From: Pedosphaera parvula Ellin514
GTDB taxonomy: Bacteria > Verrucomicrobiota > Verrucomicrobiia > Limisphaerales > JADJPG01
Assembly: GCA_945872975.1 (NCBI GenBank)
Contig: CAMCCU010000001.1
Location: 1 to 39,983 of the forward strand
Direction: 5' to 3'
DNA length: 39,983 nt
The translations under genes and the position numbers were made by a program. Below are positions 32,589 to 39,677 of the stretch, piece after piece. Below the pieces are notes generated by a model. The model was not told the DNA's origin, ran no database searches, and worked only from the letters and a program-made list of their open reading frames with translations. Position 1 is the first letter of the stretch. Every line of letters begins with the position of its first letter.

Positions 32589-33950
32589 TCAGGCGAGTTG
32601 AAACCAATCCTTTTGGAGAACAATCCGCTTCGCACCAAGGATCGCCTCGTTGGTTTTGATCGCGGTGACGGTCGCCTCCAAGCCTTCCTTCCACGTCGCT
32701 GCACGCTGCATCTTCAGGCCGGCGATGTGTTTGGCGAGCGCCTTCTTGTCAGCGGCATCGAACGTCGCGGTGAAGTCTTCCACCGCGCCGACCACTTCAT
32801 TGACGTTGGCGAGGAACGACTCAAACGCGAACGCGAGCGGCGTGTTGGTGTAGGCAGGAATCTCGGCATTCTCGTCGGTGCCGGTGGATTTGCTGGCGTT
32901 GGCCACCAGCGCGATGCCCGTCTCCTTGTAGAAGACTTCCTTGCGCGCGTACACTTCCCAGCCCAGCAGCGGCGAATCGACTTCCTTGAAGAGCCACGCC
33001 TTGTTGCCGCGCATCATCACGGCGGCGTCGGTGCCCAGCAGAACCTCAGACTCGCCGTCGAAGGAGTTGGCGAGCGTCGCATCATACATGCCCTGCACGC
33101 CTCCGGGGAATTCGAGCACGGCTTGAATCGTGTCCGGCACTTCGCGGCCATCGTTCCAGTGGATGATGCTGCCGAAGCCAGTGACCGCCGTGGGAAGATC
33201 CTTCTGCAGCCAGGCCATGCCGTCAAAATGGTGAATGCCAATCTCGCCGGCAAGCCCCAGGGAAGTCTCCTTCGACAGGCGCCAGTTGATCTCCTTCTCA
33301 CGATCCGGATTGGCCGAGGTGAAGCGCCAGCTTTGCTTCTTGTGCCATTGCGCACGCACCATCACGTCCTTGCCGATGGCTCCGGTGCGGATGAACGAAA
33401 GCAGGAAGTGACGCTGCGGGTCAGAGCGAAGCGAAAGGCCTGGCTGAAAGACCTGCGCGCCCGCATCGCGAGCCGCCTTGGCGATGGCCTTGGCGTCTTC
33501 CACGGTGGTCGCCAGTGGCGCTTCACAATAGACATGCTTACCCGCCTGGAGCGCCTCGATGACGATGTCTTTGTGCAAGTGCGTCGGCGTGGCAACGAAG
33601 ACGGCTTGAACGGATTTGTCCTCAAGCATCTTGCGGTAATCATCCACCGCCGTTGCGCCCGGAGCGTTCGTCGCAGCGCGGCGAAGCATCACGCCGTAGG
33701 TGTCGCACAATGAAACAATCTGCGCCTCGGCCTGCCGTTGCAACGTGCCGACAACTTCGCGACCCCACGCGCCCAATCCAATGACGCCGCACTTCACTTT
33801 CGGGCCGGAGGATTTGGCAGGAGCGTCCTTGGGGGCCTCGGCCGCCTTGAGTTCCACGCCACCCAGCATCGACATGAGCGTGGCGATGGAGCCTCCCCGG
33901 ATGAAATCGCGGCGGTTAAAGTCAGCGGCAGACGGCGGTTGTGAATTCAT
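32589..33950 (-). CDS. Tat-exported Gfo/Idh/MocA oxidoreductase
   Basis: 453 residues. A Tat signal (SAADFNRRDFIRGGSIATLM, twin Arg at 13-14) is followed by a hydrophobic stretch. The Rossmann domain has KCGVIGLGAWGREVVGTLQR (about 53-72) and VQAVFVATPTHLHKDIVIEA, then AGKHVYCEAPLATTVEDAKA, where the usual EKP is EAP: the Lys that contacts the substrate in many members is Ala here. C-terminal domain: GEIGIHHFDGMAWLQ and GSIIHWNDGREVPDT. Such periplasmic NAD(P)-dependent sugar oxidoreductases are abundant in Verrucomicrobia; cofactor-dependent folding explains Tat export. The substrate is not identifiable. Confidence 0.9.
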   Translation of the reverse strand: MNSQPPSAADFNRRDFIRGGSIATLMSMLGGVELKAAEAPKDAPAKSSGPKVKCGVIGLGAWGREVVGTLQRQAEAQIVSLCDTYGVMLRRAATNAPGATAVDDYRKMLEDKSVQAVFVATPTHLHKDIVIEALQAGKHVYCEAPLATTVEDAKAIAKAARDAGAQVFQPGLSLRSDPQRHFLLSFIRTGAIGKDVMVRAQWHKKQSWRFTSANPDREKEINWRLSKETSLGLAGEIGIHHFDGMAWLQKDLPTAVTGFGSIIHWNDGREVPDTIQAVLEFPGGVQGMYDATLANSFDGESEVLLGTDAAVMMRGNKAWLFKEVDSPLLGWEVYARKEVFYKETGIALVANASKSTGTDENAEIPAYTNTPLAFAFESFLANVNEVVGAVEDFTATFDAADKKALAKHIAGLKMQRAATWKEGLEATVTAIKTNEAILGAKRIVLQKDWFQLA

Positions 33951-34023
33951 GCCCGCAATACTTGCCAGTCGGAGGGAGGATTTCCACTGAATTTTTCATT
34001 CGATGGCGTCCTGAAAAGCGGAT

Positions 34024-34073
34024 GCCTCCGGCCAGTCAAAGATCCGCTGACGGATCAAAACTGGCACGGAGGC
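34024..34073. repeat. Strong imperfect hairpin upstream of IS1380 remnant
   Basis: GATCCG-CTGA-CGGATC forms the tip (34041-34056), an internal A-rich loop follows, then GGCCAGT-type pairs (34031-34036 with 34060-34065), a bulged A, and GCCTCCG / CGGAGGC (34024-34030 with 34067-34073). About 19 base pairs in all. It has no T-run, so it is not an ordinary terminator. Confidence 0.75.
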
Positions 34074-34080
34074 TTCCGGT

Positions 34081-34581
34081 GATGGGCTGCTGAACTCGAA
34101 CGCCAGCCCGGCGTTGCACCGCGCTTATACCACCTACACGTTCCGCGTCTGGGTGGCCAACCGCCTGGACGCGGCGCTGGAGTGGTGGCGCGACTACCAC
34201 CAGCGGGCCTGCGTGGAGCAACGGATCGAGGAGTTGAAGAATGATTTGAGAGCGCAGGGTTTTTGCACGCAGAACTTCTGAGCGACGGAGGAGGCGTTCC
34301 TGGCGGTGCTCTTCACCTTCAACCTGCTGAGCCTTTACCAACAGCAGGTGAGTCCGCAGCAGGGTAACCGGCAGCCGGCGACGCTGCGCACGGCGGTGTT
34401 TGTCTGCGGGGCCATCCTCGGCCGCAGCGGGCGGCAAGTGGTGCTGCATCTGTCCACCAGCTGGGGAGGGCTGGCCAAACACAAACCGCTGCTGGACGCG
34501 GTCTTGGGCTGGCGTAACTCAACTGCGCCGAAGTTGGTCCCGCCGGAGGACCAAGTCGCCTGCGCTCCCTATAGAATCTAA
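34081..34581 (+). pseudogene. Truncated IS1380-family transposase (C-terminal part)
   Basis: In one frame the reading gives YTTYTFRVWVANRLD, then WWRDYHQRACVEQRIEELKN, FCTQNF, a TGA (34279-34281), and after it ATEEAFLAVLFTFNLLSLYQ and a further transposase-like stretch ending at 34581. The pattern of a RAxVExRIxELK motif followed by FCxxxFWATEAA and LxxxxYNLxSL is typical of the C-terminal part of IS1380-family transposases. The TGA takes the place of the conserved Trp (TGG to TGA). The N-terminal half, including the DDE catalytic core, is missing. It is clearly non-functional. Confidence 0.8.
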
Positions 34582-34830
34582 TCAATCCTCCATCCTCAAC
34601 TTCAACTTGGCTTTTCGGGATTGACGGAGTTGGTATCAGGAGTCAGCACTGGCCGTGAGACAGGATGGAGAGATTTACCCAGCGGGGAACCCCGACACAG
34701 ATACGGGCGAATCGCGAATGGGGAGCCGGTCGGAGAATCTGCAGCGAGATCCCGGCCTTTCAATCAAACACGTGATTTAAAATCTCCTGTAGAGAACAGG
34801 AGCGTCCGAGGCTGAACACATTGTCCCCTC

Positions 34831-35295
34831 TTACTTCTCTTCCAGCTCTGTAATGATGACGAACCAGGCACTTTGGTTTTTATCGTCGCCGGAGTAAACG
34901 ACCGACTGACCTTTGCTAATCGTCAACGTCGTCTTATGCACTTCCTTGCCCTTGCCAATGAGTTTTACTTCAACCTTCGGACCTTCGAGCTCTTTAATCT
35001 CAATGGTGCATTCGTCACTCAACTTGAAATGATTGCTCCCTCGGGATGGGACCGGCTTGGTGACGCGGTTGACAACGAAGTAATTCTTCCACTTAAAGAC
35101 TTTGCACAACTTTTCCTTCGTCGCGGCATCGACTTGGTTGTGCTCGAGATTGGGAGACTTGTCCTCATTCGTCCCCCAGATGAGCTTGGCTTCAAGCTTC
35201 AGGTTCGCCGCAAAGGTATTAATCGAGCTCCCAACCAGCAGAACAAGGGCGACAAGGAGCCGGGGGGACCCGCTGGAAAACAATCGTTTACTCAT
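34831..35295 (-). CDS. Small secreted protein of the ECF operon
   Basis: 154 residues with a signal peptide (about 1-29, LLVALVLLVGSSINTFA). The mature part is charged, rich in Lys and Glu, with probable beta strands (LKLEAKLIWGTNEDK, KWKNYFVVNRV, CTIEIKELEGPKVEVKLIG, AWFVIITELEEK). Two cysteines (KLCKVFKW and DECTIEI) may form a disulfide. Its ATG overlaps the anti-sigma stop (ATGA, 35292-35295), so it is made from the same transcript as the sigma/anti-sigma pair. Family not recognised. Confidence 0.7.
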   Translation of the reverse strand: MSKRLFSSGSPRLLVALVLLVGSSINTFAANLKLEAKLIWGTNEDKSPNLEHNQVDAATKEKLCKVFKWKNYFVVNRVTKPVPSRGSNHFKLSDECTIEIKELEGPKVEVKLIGKGKEVHKTTLTISKGQSVVYSGDDKNQSAWFVIITELEEK

Positions 35296-35825
35296 TGAAA
35301 AAACGAATCGTCCACCGGCTCTGTCTGCGCATCGCTGTCGGCGTCCTGATCTTTCTTGTAGAGATAAACCACGAACATGTTTTCCGATTGCGAACGGTAG
35401 GAAATCGATCCGACATCATCCGACAGATTCTCCACCTCAACCATGAATCGCGCGCTGTCATCAATGGCCGGTCCGCGGAACGTATTAAACGAGACCACAG
35501 CGAGAAAGGCCACCAAGGCCAAGCCGGAAAGTGGGGAGACCAAACGCCGCCAGACAAACGGCCACGAAAGGACTGATGAGGTTTCGCTCACCGATTCAGC
35601 GCGCTCAATGCGGCTTTGAACCTGACTCCAGTAGAACTCCCTCGTCTCGGGGACCGTTACCTCGGTTTCGTTGGAGGAAATGAACGCTTTAGCCATGCGC
35701 AATTCATCCACCAGAAGGCGGGCGTCGGCGTTGGATTCGGCAAACACCGCCACCCGGCGGGCGTCGCGTGCCGACAGTTCGCCATCGATCCATGCTTGCA
35801 ACTCTAACTGTTGTTCCCAGTTCAT
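35292..35825 (-). CDS. Membrane anti-sigma-like protein
   Basis: 177 residues. The N-terminal cytoplasmic segment LQAWIDGELSARDARRVAVF resembles the L-x-A-Y/W-L-D-G-E-L motif that opens many anti-sigma factors. One TM helix at about 98-114 (LSGLALVAFLAVVSFNTF) and a short acidic extracytoplasmic tail follow. No zinc-binding His/Cys set is present. It starts 3 bases after the sigma stop and overlaps the secreted-protein gene, which supports the assignment. Confidence 0.8.
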   Translation of the reverse strand: MNWEQQLELQAWIDGELSARDARRVAVFAESNADARLLVDELRMAKAFISSNETEVTVPETREFYWSQVQSRIERAESVSETSSVLSWPFVWRRLVSPLSGLALVAFLAVVSFNTFRGPAIDDSARFMVEVENLSDDVGSISYRSQSENMFVVYLYKKDQDADSDAQTEPVDDSFFQ

Positions 35826-35828
35826 TTT

Positions 35829-36431
35829 CTAACCCATTTCCTCTCTCTTGTAGCTTGCCATCAGTGTCGCCATTTTGCGTCGCGCGTAAAACAGGCGCGA
35901 CATCACGGTGCCGATGGAACATTCCATACGCTTGGCAATCTCTTTGTACTCGAGATCTTCAAACTCGTGCAAAATCAATACTGTCCGATGCTCGTGACTG
36001 AGAAGATTCAACGCCCGGTCGATTCTCGCTCTCAACTCGCTTCGCTCCAAACCTTCCGTGGGATTGACGGTGACTACCGGCATCTGCCGCTCTACCCCAC
36101 CCAATTCCTCGTCCAAGTGCTCGATGGACTCCGCCCGCTGGCGCTTTTGCTTTCGCAATTGGTCGAGACATAGGTTGATTACTATTCTCGTCATCCAAGT
36201 TACAAAGCTTGAATCGCCCTGAAACTGTTTCAGGCGCTGCCAGCCTTTCACCCATGCTTCCTGAGAAAGATCCGATGCAATGTCTTCATTACGCATCATG
36301 CTGAAGGCCCGCGCGTATATCTTATCCCGATGCCGGCCTAACAACTCTTCAAAGGCAACCATGTCGCCGCGCTGCGCTCGACGCACTAACCTATCGTCTG
36401 GAACATCGGGTTTTTCCGGTTGCGTCGCCAT
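35829..36431 (-). CDS. ECF-type sigma-70 factor
   Basis: 200 residues. Region 2: FEELLGRHRDKIYARAFSMM (28-47) and DIASDLSQEAWVKGWQRLKQ, followed by SSFVTWMTRIVINLCLDQLR (region 2.4 side). Region 4: LLSHEHRTVLILHEFEDLEY (142-161), KEIAKRMECSIGTVMSRLFY (162-181, the helix-turn-helix), ARRKMATLM. Clearly an ECF factor with its anti-sigma gene 3 bases downstream. Relative to the ECF at 27876 its regions differ, so the two are separate systems. Confidence 0.93.
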   Translation of the reverse strand: MATQPEKPDVPDDRLVRRAQRGDMVAFEELLGRHRDKIYARAFSMMRNEDIASDLSQEAWVKGWQRLKQFQGDSSFVTWMTRIVINLCLDQLRKQKRQRAESIEHLDEELGGVERQMPVVTVNPTEGLERSELRARIDRALNLLSHEHRTVLILHEFEDLEYKEIAKRMECSIGTVMSRLFYARRKMATLMASYKREEMG

Positions 36432-36469
36432 GTTTGGACGGGGGTCGATCCGTAGTTATTCAGCTCGAA

Positions 36470-37132
36470 TCACAGCGCCCCCTTAGTGGATGGGATCTGT
36501 CCAGTAATCCTCGGATCACGTTGGCAGGCAAAATCTAAAGACTTCGCAAAGGCTTTGAAAAGAACCTCCACGACATGGTGCGGTTCGTCTCCATACAAAA
36601 GTTCCAGATGCAGGTTGCAGCGCGCCTCATTGGCAAATCCCTGAAAAAATTCCCGAGCCAACCCAAACCGGAAGGCGCTCGACATGTCCTGCCGCTTTTC
36701 AGCAGGACTGATGTTCTTATACTGCATTTTATCAAGACCCCGCCAAACCAAATAAGGTCGACCGCTGAAATCGACGACGCTTCGCGCCAAACATTCATCC
36801 ATAGGCACATGTGCTTCGGCGGTGAATGGATTGCGCGGATCGAATCCCGTCCCGTAGCGTCGAATTCCCTTCTTGTCCCCCAACGCCTCGCGAAAGGCCT
36901 GCCCGAGGGCAATTCCGCAATCTTCCACCGTGTGATGGCCGTCCACCTCTAGATCTCCTTTGCAGCGTAACTGCAGGTCGATCACTGCATGCTTGGCCAG
37001 CAAGGTCAGCATGTGGTCGAAGAAAGGAATCCCTGTCTTGATCGACGACTTCCCGCTTCCATCGATCAGCAATTTCAGCGAGATCCGGGTTTCTTTCGTA
37101 TTCCGCGTCAGTTGCGCCTGTCGTTTAAGCAT
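36470..37132 (-). CDS. hisB: Imidazoleglycerol-phosphate dehydratase
   Basis: 220 residues from ATG 37132, about 20 longer than usual. It dehydrates IGP to imidazole-acetol phosphate in histidine synthesis and binds two Mn ions. Metal-binding motifs are GIPFFDHMLTLLAKH (34-48), DGHHTVEDCGIALG (64-77) and the C-terminal GDEPHHVVEVLFKAFA. HVPMDECLA is also typical. An insert of about 12 residues (FDPRNPFTAEA) lies between GIRRYG and HVPMDE, and the segment YKNISPAEKRQD also departs from the usual spacing. Monofunctional: no HAD phosphatase domain. The divergent upstream side faces trpG at 37237; both are on the minus strand. Confidence 0.93.
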   Translation of the reverse strand: MLKRQAQLTRNTKETRISLKLLIDGSGKSSIKTGIPFFDHMLTLLAKHAVIDLQLRCKGDLEVDGHHTVEDCGIALGQAFREALGDKKGIRRYGTGFDPRNPFTAEAHVPMDECLARSVVDFSGRPYLVWRGLDKMQYKNISPAEKRQDMSSAFRFGLAREFFQGFANEARCNLHLELLYGDEPHHVVEVLFKAFAKSLDFACQRDPRITGQIPSTKGAL

Positions 37133-37236
37133 CGGGCGCAATTAAGCAAAGGTCGTGGAGGAAAACAAAGCTCAAATCCCAGCGTTGCAGAAATTAGCAG
37201 CAGTCACGTTCGATGTCTCACTTCTCCGATCCAGCC

Positions 37237-37821
37237 TCAAACTGCGCGATCCTTCGCTTTTAACTTGAGGAAGTTCTTCATGATCGTGCGCCCGCTCTCG
37301 GTCAGGATGCTTTCGGGATGGAACTGCACACCCCAGATCGGAAGCTCTTTGTGTCGGATACCCATGACCTCGCCTTCATCCGTCTCGGCTGTGACCTCTA
37401 GGAAATCTGGCAACGTATCCCGCTGGATGACCAGCGAATGATACCGCGTGGCTGCAAACGGGTTCGGCATTCTTTCAAATAGATCTTCGCCATTATGCCG
37501 AATCGGCGACGTCTTACCGTGCATCATCCGGTAGTTAACAACGACCTTTGCCCCGAAGGTGTGCCCGATGCACTGATGACCTAGGCAGACCCCGAACAGC
37601 GGGATCTTCCGGCCGAACTCACGAATAATCTCGTTGGATAACCCGGCTTCCGTCGGCGAGCACGGCCCCGGGGATACCAGAATTCGATCTGGGTTCAGTT
37701 CGCGGATCTTTTCGAGCGTGATCTGATCGTTGCGATACACCTGCAAGTCAACCTTCAACTCCCCCAGATACTGGACGAGGTTGTAGGTAAACGAGTCGTA
37801 GTTGTCGATCACAAGAACCAT
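37237..37821 (-). CDS. trpG: Anthranilate/aminodeoxychorismate synthase glutaminase subunit
   Basis: 194 residues, normal length. It is a class I glutamine amidotransferase that supplies ammonia to TrpE or PabB. Motifs: [20 protein letters not shown] (1-20), [14 protein letters not shown] (oxyanion loop, 47-60), [20 protein letters not shown] with catalytic Cys79, the HGKTSPI segment and [15 protein letters not shown] with catalytic His and Glu. trpG and pabA products are alike and may be shared, so which synthase it serves is not settled; no trpE/pabB is in the window. hisB follows it on the same strand after about 100 bases. Confidence 0.93.
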   Translation of the reverse strand: MVLVIDNYDSFTYNLVQYLGELKVDLQVYRNDQITLEKIRELNPDRILVSPGPCSPTEAGLSNEIIREFGRKIPLFGVCLGHQCIGHTFGAKVVVNYRMMHGKTSPIRHNGEDLFERMPNPFAATRYHSLVIQRDTLPDFLEVTAETDEGEVMGIRHKELPIWGVQFHPESILTESGRTIMKNFLKLKAKDRAV

Positions 37822-37918
37822 AGCCGCGCGAAAGCTAATGGAACATCGACAGGCGGGAAAGCGGAAACACGAACTTCTACGTCATGCCCGGGTTCTGCAC
37901 TCTGCACTCCATCACGGC

Positions 37919-37946
37919 TTGACCCCGTCCAATTAGTCGCTAAATT
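37919..37946 (+). promoter_or_regulatory. Putative sigma-70 promoter of ssrA
   Basis: TTGACC (37919-37924), a 16-base spacer, then TAAATT (37941-37946). This puts transcription start a few bases before the mature tmRNA 5' end at 37963. Confidence 0.6.
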
Positions 37947-37962
37947 GTGGCCTGTTCTTTTT

Positions 37963-38312
37963 GGGGGCGTACTGGTTTCGACCATGAAGATGCGCCAGAG
38001 GCGGCATGCCGAGGATGGTTCGTGGGCCTCGTAAATCATCGAACCAAAAAATAAAAGCTAACGAAGAATTGGCTCTCGCGGCCTAAGGCCACGACGTTCT
38101 CACCGCATATCTGCTCAGGTGAAGAACGCTATAGCAGGTTAGGTGAAGTGCGGAGACAGCGCGTATTTCACTGAAACTATTTCATGCTGGCTAAGCAGCA
38201 GGACTCGAGTTCGGGCGCCATCCTGTAGCCGACAACATTTCCCGAACTAAGCATGTAGTCGCGGCTGGTTCTTCTGCTTGGGACGCGGGTTCAATTCCCG
38301 CCGCCTCCACCA
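37963..38312 (+). ncRNA. ssrA: Transfer-messenger RNA (tmRNA)
   Basis: About 350 nt. The 5' end GGGGGCG (37963-37969) pairs with CGCCTCC (38302-38308) to form the 7-bp acceptor stem with one G-U pair; A309 and encoded CCA (38310-38312) follow. The D-loop-like TACTGGTTTCGAC and the T-arm CGGGTTCAATTCCCG are characteristic. The mRNA-like part encodes the tag GCT-AAC-GAA-GAA-TTG-GCT-CTC-GCG-GCC-TAA (38057-38086): ANEELALAA, with the resume codon at about nt 95. The tag ends in the usual ALAA degron. It rescues stalled ribosomes together with SmpB. The remaining sequence contains pseudoknot-like complementary stretches. Confidence 0.95.
38290..38312 (+). other. Probable attachment site at the tmRNA 3' end
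   Basis: The T-arm, acceptor end and CCA of ssrA (38290-38312) are intact, and an integrase gene begins within about 105 bases in the same direction. Many island integrases of this type target the 3' end of ssrA and restore it on insertion. The partner repeat (attR) should lie outside the window; I find no second copy in 38313-39983. Confidence 0.5.
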
Positions 38313-38417
38313 CTTTTTGCCAATTAAATGGCACTAAGTTGGGGCCGAGGTGAAAATGTTGGCAGTTTTTGGCAGCTTGATCTTGCTTTCCCCTGCCCTT
38401 TTCGGCACCTTGGGGAC

Positions 38418-39677
38418 GTGCCAAACCCCATCGACCACCCAGAAGACAGCGGCATCCTTCCCGCCATCGTCATCACCAAAGCCGACAACGGGCTGTCCTA
38501 TCAGGTGGTGGTCCCCGCCAAGCTCACGGCAGGCAAAGGGCGCATCCGAAAACAGCATTACACCCTGGTCGAAGCTCAGGCTTGGGCGCGTGAACAGAGC
38601 AGGCTTCTTGAACGCGGCACCGATTACCTCGCCCTGAACGACAAGAGTCGGGCGCAAGCCGTCTCGGCATTCCATCAGGCACACGAAGCGAGGCAGTGCC
38701 TCACCACGCTCGTCACCAATGCTCTCGCCGCCGTGAAGCTGCTGGGGACGCCAGACCTGCTGGTCGAGGCCGCGCTGTTTTATCAGGCACGCAAGGCCAA
38801 CGTGGTGGCAATGCCCGTAGTGGACGCCATCGAACAGCTTCTAGCTGAGAAGGCGCAGGATGGTTTGAGCTTCGTTCATCTGAAGGACCTCCGCCTCCGT
38901 CTCGCGTGTTTCACCAATAAGTTCGGCGTGGTGAACGTCGGCGACCTCGACGCCCCCTCCATTGACGCATGGCTGCGCGGTCTGGATGTGGGAAAGCGCA
39001 GCCGCATCAACTACCGGCGCGTCGTGGTGGGCCTTCTCAAATTCTGTGAACGTCGTGGCTGGCTGGCCCGTGGTGTCATCGACGCCCACGCCATCACGAC
39101 GCCCAAGGTGAAATCCGCTGGCACCATCGCTATCTTCGCGCCTGAGCAGCTCCAGACGCTGCTGGGGCATAGCTGTGACAAGCTGCGGCCCTACCTCATC
39201 CTTGGCGGTCTGTGCGGTCTTCGGACGGCGGAGACGCTGCGCCTAGACTGGCAGGCCATCGACTTCAAGAGGAACACCGTCACCATCTCCGCAGAGAACG
39301 CGAAGACCGCTTCACGGCGCATAGTCCCCTTGTGCGAGGCTGCACGGCAATGGCTGCTTCCGTTGCGCAGAGAGTCGGGAAAGGTTCTGAACTACCACCA
39401 CGTCGGCAAGGAGATCATCCGCCTGTTGAAAGAGATCAACAAGACCGCCAAGACGCCGCTGGAGTGGAGCAACAATGCGCTCCGCCATAGCTATATCTCC
39501 TACCGCACTTCCGCCGTGCAGGACGTGGCGAAAGTCGCGCTCGAAGCTGGCAATTCACCCGCGATGATCTTCAAGAACTACCGCGAACTTGTCACCGATG
39601 AAGCCGCCGCTGCGTGGTTCAACGTGAAGCCAGCCACGCCCGCCGAGAACATCGTCGCATCGGGCGACGGGAGCTGA
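38418..39677 (+). CDS. Tyrosine-type site-specific recombinase (integrase)
   Basis: 419 residues from GTG 38418 (GGGGAC just upstream); the frame is open to ATG 38328, but the extra 30 residues look non-coding. An N-terminal arm-binding part and SAM-like core-binding region (about 140-225) precede the catalytic domain. Catalytic residues as I align them: R269 (GLCGLRTAETLRL), K296 (ENAKTASRR), R356 (NNALRHSYISY), and Y388 (FKNYRELV). The His before LRH is Asn here (N353) and the second His/Trp is Asn (N379, AGNSPAMI). Variants with these changes are common in IS/island recombinases of related bacteria. Position next to ssrA supports island integration. Confidence 0.88.
   Translation: MPNPIDHPEDSGILPAIVITKADNGLSYQVVVPAKLTAGKGRIRKQHYTLVEAQAWAREQSRLLERGTDYLALNDKSRAQAVSAFHQAHEARQCLTTLVTNALAAVKLLGTPDLLVEAALFYQARKANVVAMPVVDAIEQLLAEKAQDGLSFVHLKDLRLRLACFTNKFGVVNVGDLDAPSIDAWLRGLDVGKRSRINYRRVVVGLLKFCERRGWLARGVIDAHAITTPKVKSAGTIAIFAPEQLQTLLGHSCDKLRPYLILGGLCGLRTAETLRLDWQAIDFKRNTVTISAENAKTASRRIVPLCEAARQWLLPLRRESGKVLNYHHVGKEIIRLLKEINKTAKTPLEWSNNALRHSYISYRTSAVQDVAKVALEAGNSPAMIFKNYRELVTDEAAAAWFNVKPATPAENIVASGDGS

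Larger units (their letters stand above)
33951..34830. other. Gene-poor region with hairpin and IS1380 remnant
   Basis: About 880 bases between the oxidoreductase start and the secreted-protein gene stop. It holds a strong hairpin (34024-34073) and a broken transposase (34081-34581). The rest (about 34582-34830) contains no gene I can support. Confidence 0.6.
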
